Shown here: piece after piece, positions 35,997 through 46,288 of the stretch
How the letters are laid out: each line of letters opens with the position of its first letter
How positions within the stretch are numbered: the stretch's first letter is position 1
Made by a program: the position numbers and the translations under genes
The notes under the pieces: model-generated
Databases searched by the model: none
Seen by the model: only the letters and a program-made list of their open reading frames with translations
What the model was told of the DNA's origin: nothing
Assembly: GCA_030432595.1 (NCBI GenBank)
Contig: JAUIGU010000028.1
Coordinates: forward strand, 1-50,773
Source: Phycisphaerae bacterium
GTDB taxonomy: Bacteria; Planctomycetota; Phycisphaerae; Phycisphaerales; Phycisphaeraceae
Length of the DNA stretch: 50,773 nt
Direction of reading: 5' to 3'

Positions 35997-36147
35997 GGAT
36001 TGCAGATTTCAGATTTCCCGAAACCTGGTGCCGAAAACTGACCATGCGAGTGAGTAACACCGAGCACTTCAAGTGCCCTGTGTGCTTGTGACCCTGCCGA
36101 GCGATTGGGATTGATGTTTCAAACTGGAAATCTGAAATCTTCAATCG
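35997..36147. repeat. Palindromic insertion in the 23S-5S spacer
   Basis: Arms 35997-36018 and 36126-36147 are reverse complements over 22 nt with two mismatches; the inner 15 nt (AGATTTCAGATTTCC and its complement) are perfect. The left arm also repeats ATTTCAGATTTC directly just upstream. The arms are AT-rich, unlike their surroundings, and enclose 107 nt. Confidence 0.7.
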
Positions 36148-36176
36148 GCAATCGGTTTGCTCGGCCGTGGGTCGGA

Positions 36177-38926
<2,750 letters not shown>

Positions 38927-38944
38927 CCCGACCTGCGGCCGAGC
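38927..38944 (-). other. 23S processing stem, 5' arm (pairs with 36159-36176)
   Basis: Immediately outside the 23S, GCTCGGCCG-CA-GGTCGGG (5' side) pairs with the sequence at 36159-36176 on the 3' side over 18 positions, with two mismatches and one G-T pair. It continues helix H1, giving the long duplex that RNase III normally cleaves to release pre-23S. Confidence 0.8.
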
Positions 38945-39107
38945 GTTGGTTCTCGCGAACCTCGACTCTTTCCCAGGGCGGTGTGTCAAGCACCTCAGAG
39001 CACTTGATTGAGTATCTCGGTGTTACTACACAATGTCGGTTTGGCCGAACGGGTGGGAGCCCGCACGGTTGCCGCCGACTTCGCATGCAACACACCAGAC
39101 CTATCCA

Positions 39108-39120
39108 CTTGTCAAAGAAC
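39108..39120 (-). promoter_or_regulatory. boxA-like antitermination site in the 23S leader
   Basis: The minus strand reads GTTCTTTGACAAG, close to the boxA element (TGCTCTTTAACA) found before rRNA genes and bound by NusB/S10. It lies about 180 nt upstream of the 23S and 110 nt inside the transcript. Confidence 0.55.
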
Positions 39121-39231
39121 TTGTGAGCCCGTCCGACGGTGCCGAGGCAGCGTCGTCTGGGCCCGGTTTTTCCCGCTCGGTGCGGGCCGGGGCGTCGAAA
39201 GAACGACACGCCGGCTCGAATCGGGCGGCAC

Positions 39232-39259
39232 AATCTAGCGATCCAAAGTCTGTTGTCAA
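39232..39259 (-). promoter_or_regulatory. Promoter of the 23S-5S operon
   Basis: On the minus strand, a consensus TTGACA (39259-39254) and TAGATT (39237-39232) are separated by 16 nt. Transcription would start near 39225, giving a leader of about 300 nt. It is the strongest -35 hexamer in the window. Confidence 0.8.
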
Positions 39260-39518
39260 GCGGCCCTGAACAGCGTCCCGAAGCGACGGGACACCTTGTT
39301 GTACGGGCCCGTCCGGTCAGCGGTTTGAGGAGCAGCCTGAGTTCAAACTCGCCTTTCCGGCCGGTGGCCGAGGGGGATCACGTCGCCGACCGTTCTTTCG
39401 GTCGGGCCGAGGATTGTGCCCGAAGGTGAAGCCCGTGTCAAGTTGAGGTTAAGACCCCGCCCCGGCGGGTGGAAAACGTGTTTGTTACCCCGTCGGCAGG
39501 CTTTGCACCCAGCGGTTT
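39260..39518. other. Intergenic region between rnc and the rRNA promoter
   Basis: 259 nt without a gene. It contains the perfect hairpin CCGACCG-TTCTTT-CGGTCGG (39386-39405), which may end the rnc transcript although no T-run follows, and possibly upstream activating sequence for the rRNA promoter. Confidence 0.35.
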
Positions 39519-40385
39519 TCAGGCGGTCGCGGGTCCGGTCGGGTCAAAGCGACGGGCGATCTGCTCGGCCTGGTCGCCGGTACACAGGTGCGGCCGGCCT
39601 TCGTCGTCGGCGATAACCACACCCAACTCCTCGAGCGCGGCGTGGGCGGCGAGTTGCTCGGCCTCTTTCTTGGCGTGGGCCCAGCACGCCGAAAAACGCC
39701 GGCCCTGAATCTCGACGGCGACCGCGAACGCCTTGGCGTGGTCGGGGCCCTTCTCGTCGAGCAGCACATACGTCGGGTGGTTCGTGAGGTGCTTCTGCGC
39801 GAACTGCTGAAGGGCGGACTTGTAGTTGCTGTGGTGCGTGGACTCGGCGGCCTCGGCGATGGCGTCGCTCAAGTGGTCGAGGATGAAGCCGCGGGCGGCG
39901 TCCATGCCCGCGTCAAGATAGATCGCGGCGACGACCGACTCGAACGCGGCGGCGGCGACGGAACTGGGCAGCTTGGCGCGGGACGTCATGCCCTTGCCCA
40001 GGCGAAGCGTTTCGGTGAGGCCGAGTTTTTCCGTGACTTTCGCGCACGCGCGACGGGAGACGACGGCGGATTTGATCTTGGTCATCTCGCCTTCGAGCAG
40101 GTCGGGGAAGGCGCCGTGCAGGTGTTCGCAGACGACGAACCCGAGGATGGCGTCGCCGAGGAACTCCATGCGTTCGTTGGAGTTGACGCGGTGCTCGGCG
40201 TGGGAGGCGTGGGTGAGCGCCTCGTGGAGCAGGTCGGGGTTGGCGAACTCGTGGCCGAGCAGGTGCTGGGCGGCGGCGAGGTGCGAGGGCAACTCGTCGC
40301 GCAGCGCCGGCAGCGCATCGGAATCGGACAGCGTCGCGCTGCCGGCGTGGGTCAGGTCGGTCTGCGTGGGGGAGGATGTGGACAC
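39519..40385 (-). CDS. rnc: Ribonuclease III
   Basis: Cleaves double-stranded RNA, above all the long stems around pre-rRNA. 288 residues: an N-terminal extension of about 35, then the RNase III domain with NERMEFLGDAIL (Glu71, Glu74, Asp78) and LLEGEMTKIKSAVVSR (Glu98), and the second metal site SVAAAAFESVVAAIYLD, in which Glu149 is present but the position equal to E. coli Asp114 is Ala146. A double-stranded RNA-binding domain follows (about 185-255, NYKSALQQFAQKHL ... AHAKKEAEQLAAHAALEEL). GTG 40385 follows TGGAG by 7 nt; the frame extends upstream but the translation is Arg/Pro-rich. It lies directly upstream of the 23S-5S operon on the same strand, with a separate rRNA promoter between. 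Confidence 0.93.
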   Translation of the reverse strand: MSTSSPTQTDLTHAGSATLSDSDALPALRDELPSHLAAAQHLLGHEFANPDLLHEALTHASHAEHRVNSNERMEFLGDAILGFVVCEHLHGAFPDLLEGEMTKIKSAVVSRRACAKVTEKLGLTETLRLGKGMTSRAKLPSSVAAAAFESVVAAIYLDAGMDAARGFILDHLSDAIAEAAESTHHSNYKSALQQFAQKHLTNHPTYVLLDEKGPDHAKAFAVAVEIQGRRFSACWAHAKKEAEQLAAHAALEELGVVIADDEGRPHLCTGDQAEQIARRFDPTGPATA

Positions 40386-40407
40386 CGTCGGACTCCAGGG
40401 AAGCCTG

Positions 40408-40451
40408 GGCCCTGCGCGGTCACGGCGACGCCGCCGCGGCCGCGCAGGGCC
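40408..40451 (-). promoter_or_regulatory. Long hairpin in the rnc leader
   Basis: The perfect 12-bp stem GGCCCTGCGCGG (40408-40419) / CCGCGCAGGGCC (40440-40451) closes a 20-nt loop with a further small CGGC/GCCG helix. It ends 22 nt before the GTG start. In E. coli a leader hairpin of rnc is cut by RNase III to control its own level; a similar role is inferred. Confidence 0.45.
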
Positions 40452-40805
40452 GGGGTTGGAGCGCGACGTCGTGCGGAGGCTGATATGAGCGCACGGCGTC
40501 GCACGGGTGCGGTGCCGTGGCGGTCGACCGTGGGGCCGTGTCCGGTCGGAAGCAGGGGGAGAGACGTCTTGGAGAAGGCGTCCGGCTCGTCCCATTTCCG
40601 GGAGGAAACGACGCCTGAACTGGGCGTCCGCCGCGGCAGCGGCTGGGTTGAATATCGGTTAGTCTCCGGCGGCTGTCAATGGTTTTTCGATCATTGTCGC
40701 CTGGGGTGGCGTCCGAGCGGTTTCGGGCCGTCCTGATCCGCGTTCGAGCGGGGCTTCGGCGAAACCGGCGACGGTTTTCGGGCGTCGGATCGGGGGATCA
40801 TCACG

Positions 40806-42899
40806 ATGGAAAAGGGACCCGACATGCGGCGATCAGTGAGGTGCTCGACGGTCTGGCATTGGGTCGCTGCGCTCGCGGCGCTGGCCTGCGTTTTCTCGGT
40901 TCACGCCCAGGACGCCCCGGACGCTCAGGATCAACCGGCCCGGCAAAACGCGCCCGCTCAGTCACAGCCCATCCTCCCCGTCGCCGAGGTCGAAGTCGGC
41001 ATGCGCGGCTACGGGTTGTCGGTGTTTCATGGCGACACCATCGAGCCCTTCCCCTTTGAAGTTGTCAGCATCGTCCCCGACAGCGATCCCAAGCGCGCGG
41101 TGATCTGGGTCAACTGTTACGACGAACGCATGCAGAAGCTGGGCCCGGTGCAGGGCATGTCCGGCTCGCCGATGTATGTGTGGGACGAAGGCGAAGAACA
41201 GAAACTCGGCGTGGGCGGAAAGCTCATCGGCGCCTTCGCGTTCGGGTACGCGCTGACCAACGAGTGCATGGTCGGCGTGCAGCCGATCGAGTACATGCGG
41301 GAAACCGCGGGCCGCGCGAACGTTCCCGAAAACAACGGCGACGGCGACGCGTCGTCTGGGCTGAGCGTCCGGCCCGGTTCGGCGGTGGCGATGCTGCGCG
41401 GCCTGCGCGAGTCGGCCGAAGCGCAGAACGTCGCGGGCTGGCAGGATTCCATGGTGCGGCTGAGCACCGAGTTGGTGTCGCGCACGCCGTGGGGGCGCGA
41501 CATCAAGCGGCAGCGTACGCGGGACACGCGCAAATCACGAGACACGTCGACGCCGTTCGATCTTCACGACGCGTCGCCGCAACGCCTGATGCTGCCGATC
41601 GACGTCGGCTCGCCCGCCGCAGCGCAGGCGGTGGCCCCGATGATGCACGCGGCCGGGCTGTTCCCCTACGCGGGCGGTTCGGTGAGCGGAGGCGGTCTGT
41701 CGGCCCTGAACGCCGGCTCGATGAGCGGCGCCGTCCCGTCCAACGTCAACGCCGACCGCGTCGAACTCGCGCCCGGCTCGGTGCTGGCCGTGCCCCTGGC
41801 TTTCGGTGACTACGTCCCCGCCGCCGCCGGCACCGTTACCGACGTCCTGCCCGACGGCACGGTCCTGGGCTTCGGCCACGCGATGGACGGAATGGGCGAC
41901 ACCGCCCTGCCCATGGCGACCGGCTACACCCACTTTGTCGTCTCCCGGATCAACAACAGCTTCAAACGCACCGGCGTGCTCGCCCTGCGTGGCTCGCTCG
42001 TCCAGGACGAGCAGGCCGCCGTCGCCGGCAAAGACGTCCAGGCCTACACCACCAGCCCGCAGACCGTCACCATCAACCTGCCCGAACAGCCCAGCCGGAC
42101 GTACCACTACGAGATCGTCAACCACCCGGCCTACACGCCGAGCATCTCCCTGCTCATGCCGATCGTCTCCCTCTCGACCGTGCAGGCCCCGCCGGACAAG
42201 ACCACGATGCACCTCACCGGGGAGCTGCGCTTCAGCAACGGCAAATCATTGAGCATGGACACGCTGCTGCCGCTGGGCACCGAGTCTTCGGTGGCGTTCG
42301 AGCTGGCGCCGCTGATGGCGACACTGCTCGACAACGAGTTCGCGACGCTCGAACTTGCCGGCAGCGAATTCACCATCGACGTGCAGCCCGGCGTGAAGCT
42401 CGTGTACCTCCAGAACATCGCGGTCAGCCCCGCCGCCGCGCGTCCGGGCGACACGGTGTCGGTGTCGGTCGACTTCCAGCCGTATGAAGGTGCGCCCTAC
42501 ACGCGGTCGTTCGAGATCGACCTGCCCTCGGACCTGCCGCCGGGCGAGTACCCGCTCATCGTCGGCGACGCCGAGAGCCACATGTTCCGGCAGTTCAACA
42601 CCGTGCCCAGGTGGAGCACACTCGACAACCTCGACGAGCTGTTCGACGCGTACGACACGATGCTCAACCTCGACCGCGCCGCGTTGTACATCTCGCTGAT
42701 GCGGCAGGACGCGGCGATGGCGGGCGTGTCCGTCGGCAACCTCGCGATGCCCAAGCTGCCCAGCCACCACGCCGCCCTGCTGCGTAACCACGCGGACACG
42801 ACGACCCTGCCGGGCGTGCCGGGCGTCGACTTCGTGTTCCCCCTGGACGACGTGACCGTCGGGGAGATCGGCGTGGCGGTGACGGTGGTCGAGCCTTGA
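40806..42899 (+). CDS. Secreted SpoIVB/S55-type serine peptidase homologue
   Basis: 697 residues. The signal peptide (WHWVAALAALACVFSVHA) ends near residue 34. VGMRGYGLSVFHGDTIEPFP and VQGMSGSPMYVW (Ser119) with GGKLIGAFAFGYAL match the S55 domain strands around the nucleophile of SpoIVB. A second block, AGTVTDVLPDGTVLGFGHAM (His358), matches the strand and catalytic-His region of S55. The order here is Ser then His, the reverse of SpoIVB. The C-terminal half (about 420-620) is beta-rich, Ig-like. ATG 40824 (MRRSVR, behind AAGGGA) is an alternative start. Activity is likely but unproven; some S55-related proteins may only bind peptides. Confidence 0.85.
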   Translation: MEKGPDMRRSVRCSTVWHWVAALAALACVFSVHAQDAPDAQDQPARQNAPAQSQPILPVAEVEVGMRGYGLSVFHGDTIEPFPFEVVSIVPDSDPKRAVIWVNCYDERMQKLGPVQGMSGSPMYVWDEGEEQKLGVGGKLIGAFAFGYALTNECMVGVQPIEYMRETAGRANVPENNGDGDASSGLSVRPGSAVAMLRGLRESAEAQNVAGWQDSMVRLSTELVSRTPWGRDIKRQRTRDTRKSRDTSTPFDLHDASPQRLMLPIDVGSPAAAQAVAPMMHAAGLFPYAGGSVSGGGLSALNAGSMSGAVPSNVNADRVELAPGSVLAVPLAFGDYVPAAAGTVTDVLPDGTVLGFGHAMDGMGDTALPMATGYTHFVVSRINNSFKRTGVLALRGSLVQDEQAAVAGKDVQAYTTSPQTVTINLPEQPSRTYHYEIVNHPAYTPSISLLMPIVSLSTVQAPPDKTTMHLTGELRFSNGKSLSMDTLLPLGTESSVAFELAPLMATLLDNEFATLELAGSEFTIDVQPGVKLVYLQNIAVSPAAARPGDTVSVSVDFQPYEGAPYTRSFEIDLPSDLPPGEYPLIVGDAESHMFRQFNTVPRWSTLDNLDELFDAYDTMLNLDRAALYISLMRQDAAMAGVSVGNLAMPKLPSHHAALLRNHADTTTLPGVPGVDFVFPLDDVTVGEIGVAVTVVEP

Positions 42900-42996
42900 G
42901 GCGCGGTCCGCGTTCGGGCCTACCGTTTGCCTCCGGTTCCGCTTGTATCCGAAAAGTTTCTGTCCCTACGCGGCCGCGCCGCCCCGAGTTGAAGCC

Positions 42997-45636
42997 ATGA
43001 AGACCCCTTTGTCCGCCCTTGTGTTCGCCTTTCTGATTGTCGGTGCGGCGTACGCCGTGCAGCCGCAACGCTTCGTCCACACCAACGAAGCCGACTTCGA
43101 GCCCGGCGAATTCGACGGCACCGTGGTCACCGACCTGGGCGATCTGGAACTGACCACGACGAGCAAGCTGCTCGCGGAGCTGCCGGCGGAATACACCGTG
43201 GTGTACGACGTCGTCGAGGTGGAGGGCGAAACCTTTGTCGCCGTCGGGCCGGAGGCCGCCGTGTTCAAGCTCGGCGGCGAAGTCGAAGCCGACGACAACG
43301 CCGAGGCCGACGAAGACGCGGGCAACGACGAAAACGAATCCGACGATGAAGAAGAATCCGAACACCCCACGCACGAGCTCGTGGAGTTTGCGACCTTCCC
43401 CGGCGAACAGGTGTTCAAACTCGCGGCACCCGGCGGCAACAAACTTGTGATCTGTCTCAGCGGTACGCCCAGCCGGATCGTCGTGATGAACACGTCCGGC
43501 GACGAAGCCGGCGAGGTGGAAACCGAAGTCGAGTTCCCCGACGTGCGCTATGTGTGGGACCTGCTGATCACCGACGCGTTGGACGTCTTCGTCGCGACCG
43601 GCCCCGACGGCGTCGTCTACCGCAGCGCCGGCGAAGACGCAGACGGAAACCCGACCTTCGAAGTCGCACTCGACACCCCGCAGGCCAACGTCCTCACCCT
43701 CGCCGCCAGCACCGAGGCCGACGGCAACCCCGGCTTCCCCGTCTACGCCGGCACCGACACCGACGGCATCATCTACCGCCTCGACGAGGACGGCAGCACC
43801 ACCGCGGTCTACGACGCCGCCGAGCCCGAGGTCGCCGCGCTGGTCGTCGCGGCCGACGGCACGCTCTACGCCGGCACCGCCGACGCCGATCAGGCCCGCC
43901 CCGGCCGCATCGACGGCGCGAACGAGGAAGACACCGGCCGGCCCGACACCGACACGCCCTCGGGCGAGATTCTCGACGACCCCACCGATCCGGGCGACAT
44001 GCCCGACGACCCGCTCCCCATCGAGCCCGACCCCGCGCCGATGCAGACCGACCAGGCCGATGACGCCGCCGCCGACGCCATGGCCAACGAAGCGGAAACC
44101 GCCGAACAGGCCGACGACGCCGCGGCCGAAGCCGAAGCCGCCGAGGGCGAAGAAACCCCCGACGCGCCCAGCGACATCACCGCCGACGCCGACACCGGCG
44201 ACGACGCGCTCGCCCAGGGCGAGACCGCCGAGATCACCGCCGAGCAGTACGACGCGCTCCGCGAAGAGGTCCGCAAGCGCCTCGAAACCGCCCGCAAGAC
44301 CGGCAAGCTCGCCGCCAGCGCCAAGGCCTCCAGCGCCCCCAAGGCCACCCGCCCCCGCACCGCCGGCTCGCCCGAGGCCTCCGCCAAGGAAGGCAACGCT
44401 GTCTACAAGATCAGCCCCGACGGCCTGGTCACCGAGCCCTTCCGCGAGTCCGTCATGGTGCTCGGCCTGCACCTGGACGAACCCAACCACCGCCTGCTCA
44501 TCGCCACCGGCTCCGAGGGTCAGATTTACGAGGTCAAGCTCGACCCCCGCGAGACCGCCGTCCTCGAAGACCTCGACGCCGAACAGGTCGTCACCGTCGC
44601 GGAACACGGCGACGGCGCGTTCGTCTTCGGCACCGCCAACCCCGGCACGCTCCGCACCCTCGCCGCCACGACCGACCAGACGGCCGGCACCTACACCTCG
44701 GTCGCGCTCGACGCCGAGCAGGTCTCGCTGTGGGGTAAGCTCCAACTCGCCGCCCAGCGCGGCACCGTCGCGGGCGTCACCGTCGAGACCCGCAGCGGTG
44801 CCGTCGCCGACCCCGACGCCGCCGCGTGGTCGCCCTGGGAGCCCGCCGCCGCGCTGGGGACCGACGACCAGGGGCTCCGGCTCTTCGAGGTCGCCTCGCC
44901 GCCGGCCCGGTTCATCCAGTACCGCCTGACCCTCGAAGCCGACGGCAACGGCGCGCCTTCGATCGACAAGGTCGATCTCGCCTACGTCCGCCCCAACCTT
45001 GCCCCGCGTATCTCCACCTTCACCGCCGCCTACGCCGACACGCCCGACGACCCCGACGAGCCTACGCCCACGACCGTCAACCTCGAGTGGGAGGCCGAGG
45101 ACCCCAACGCCGACCGCATCCGCTACGACCTCCAGGCCCAGCCGATGCCGACCGCCAACCAGCCCGACCCCGGTTGGCTCACCGTCGCCGAGGACCTCGA
45201 AGAGACCAGCTACGAGTGGGACACCAAGACCGTCCCCGACGGCCGGTACGTCGTCCGTGTGGTCGGGCACGACCGGCTCGACAACCCCAAAGGCTCGGCC
45301 AAGGCCGGCTCCCGCCGCTCCGACCCGCTGCTCATCGACAACACCCCGCCGACCCTCATTCTGGACCCCGACCAGGACGACGACGCCCCCCGCGGCCGGA
45401 TGATCGGCACCGCCCGCGACGCCCACAGCCCCGTCGCCGCCGTGGACTACCGCGTCTCCGCCGACGAGCCCTGGCGGCCCGCCCTGCCCGACGACCGGAT
45501 CTACGACTCGACAGAAGAGGCGTTCAGCTTTACACTGCCCCGCTTGGCGCCGGGCGGCCACGTGCTGTCCCTCCGCGTCCGGGACACCCGCGGCAACGCG
45601 GCCTACGCCTCGCGGTTCATCACCGTCCCGCAGTAA
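42997..45636 (+). CDS. Secreted beta-propeller-like protein with acidic linker and Fn3-like end
   Basis: 879 residues. The signal peptide (LSALVFAFLIVGAAYA) is clear. Propeller-like blades recur: FVATGPDGVVYRS, VYAGTDTDGIIYRLDEDG, TLYAGTADAD, NAVYKISPDGLV and LIATGSEGQIYEVKLD. Two low-complexity acidic stretches interrupt them, near residues 91-124 (Asp/Glu/Asn) and 300-460 (Ala/Asp/Glu/Pro with a short basic segment). After a region like discoidin-type beta sandwiches (VSLWGKLQLAAQRG ... FIQYRLTLEADGNG), a fibronectin-III-like domain (TVNLEWEAEDPNADRIRYDL) and a final beta domain close the protein. It starts 97 nt after the S55 gene and is probably co-transcribed. The function is unknown. 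Confidence 0.85.
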   Translation: MKTPLSALVFAFLIVGAAYAVQPQRFVHTNEADFEPGEFDGTVVTDLGDLELTTTSKLLAELPAEYTVVYDVVEVEGETFVAVGPEAAVFKLGGEVEADDNAEADEDAGNDENESDDEEESEHPTHELVEFATFPGEQVFKLAAPGGNKLVICLSGTPSRIVVMNTSGDEAGEVETEVEFPDVRYVWDLLITDALDVFVATGPDGVVYRSAGEDADGNPTFEVALDTPQANVLTLAASTEADGNPGFPVYAGTDTDGIIYRLDEDGSTTAVYDAAEPEVAALVVAADGTLYAGTADADQARPGRIDGANEEDTGRPDTDTPSGEILDDPTDPGDMPDDPLPIEPDPAPMQTDQADDAAADAMANEAETAEQADDAAAEAEAAEGEETPDAPSDITADADTGDDALAQGETAEITAEQYDALREEVRKRLETARKTGKLAASAKASSAPKATRPRTAGSPEASAKEGNAVYKISPDGLVTEPFRESVMVLGLHLDEPNHRLLIATGSEGQIYEVKLDPRETAVLEDLDAEQVVTVAEHGDGAFVFGTANPGTLRTLAATTDQTAGTYTSVALDAEQVSLWGKLQLAAQRGTVAGVTVETRSGAVADPDAAAWSPWEPAAALGTDDQGLRLFEVASPPARFIQYRLTLEADGNGAPSIDKVDLAYVRPNLAPRISTFTAAYADTPDDPDEPTPTTVNLEWEAEDPNADRIRYDLQAQPMPTANQPDPGWLTVAEDLEETSYEWDTKTVPDGRYVVRVVGHDRLDNPKGSAKAGSRRSDPLLIDNTPPTLILDPDQDDDAPRGRMIGTARDAHSPVAAVDYRVSADEPWRPALPDDRIYDSTEEAFSFTLPRLAPGGHVLSLRVRDTRGNAAYASRFITVPQ

Positions 45637-45652
45637 ACCCAAACCCTTAATT

Positions 45653-45679
45653 CGAGGGCTGAGCGCAAGCGAAGCCTCG
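45653..45679 (+). repeat. Small hairpin after the propeller gene
   Basis: CGAGGGCT (45653-45660) and AGCCTCG (45673-45679) pair with one bulged G around GAGCGCAAGCGA. It stands 16 nt after the stop and may protect the 3' end or belong to a dispersed repeat family. There is no T-run directly after it. Confidence 0.45.
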
Positions 45680-45725
45680 GATCGACACCCACCAATCCAC
45701 CCCCTTTTTCATCGCGAGCCCCACG

Positions 45726-45875
45726 ATGTCCACCCACTACCCCAAGCGTCGCTCCCTGATCAAGCGTGCCCGCAAGTTCGGCTTCCGCGCCCGCATGCGC
45801 ACCAGCGCCGGCCGCAAACTCATCAACCGCAAACGCCGCAAGGGCACCAGCGTCAACGTCCGCCGATCGTTCTGA
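45726..45875 (+). CDS. rpmH: Ribosomal protein bL34
   Basis: 49 residues, one of the smallest large-subunit proteins. Nearly the whole sequence is diagnostic: YPKRRSLIKRARKFGFRARM, RTSAGRKLINRKRRKG. The usual first residues (KRTYQPS) are replaced by MSTHYPKRRS. In many bacteria rnpA and dnaA lie next to rpmH; here the next gene is convergent, so that linkage is absent. A small TCAGC-TTCG-GCTGA hairpin (45898-45911) follows. Confidence 0.95.
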   Translation: MSTHYPKRRSLIKRARKFGFRARMRTSAGRKLINRKRRKGTSVNVRRSF

Positions 45876-45918
45876 CCCAACCGATGGGCTTGAACACTCA
45901 GCTTCGGCTGACTGATCG

Positions 45919-46287
45919 CTAAAACATGTCGGTGAACACTGCCAGCACAACTGCGCTAAAAGTGGCGACCGGGATCATCACCAAGATGCTGGCCAGGTAA
46001 TCCTCTGCCGCAACTTTGGCGAGTTTCGCGTCTTTCTCTTCCGGGAACATGCTTTCAACGTCGTTGCGTTCGCGTGATTGATTCTCTACGACCTGTTGCC
46101 AATAGGCCAAACGTCGAAGCGTACGCCACGCGTCCCACATCAGATAAAAAAGCCCGGCCAGAGAGGTGATAAGAATGGTTGGCGGCCAAATCCCGTAGAG
46201 CACACCCACCATCGACCCGACAATCAATGGTGGCACGGTTCGTCGGAATCGCAAACCCGCAGGACCGATCGGCCGAAGGTCAGGCAT
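45919..46287 (-). CDS. Small membrane protein, function unknown
   Basis: 122 residues with two hydrophobic regions near 20-55 (LIVGSMVGVLYGIWPP, ILITSLAGLFYLMWDAW) and one at the C-terminus (ILVMIPVATFSAVVLAVFTDMF), joined by a charged loop (RRLAYWQQVVENQSRERNDV). Its GC content is lower than that of neighbours. ATG 46287 follows the stop of the LarA-family gene with a single nucleotide between (TGAGATG), so translation is coupled. The family is not recognised. Confidence 0.72.
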   Translation of the reverse strand: MPDLRPIGPAGLRFRRTVPPLIVGSMVGVLYGIWPPTILITSLAGLFYLMWDAWRTLRRLAYWQQVVENQSRERNDVESMFPEEKDAKLAKVAAEDYLASILVMIPVATFSAVVLAVFTDMF

Positions 46288-46288
46288 C

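Noticed and set aside
36004-36140. CRISPR-like repetition in the rRNA spacer
   Set aside because: Only one direct and one inverted copy of the short unit, with no regular spacers and no cas genes.
39588-40736. 382-codon plus-strand frame
   Set aside because: Antisense to rnc; no domain, and rnc motifs are intact on the minus strand.
42664-45642. 992-codon Gly/Val-rich minus-strand frame
   Set aside because: Complement of the acidic propeller-like protein, which has a signal peptide and domain repeats; the Gly-rich reading is an artefact of Ala/Asp codons.
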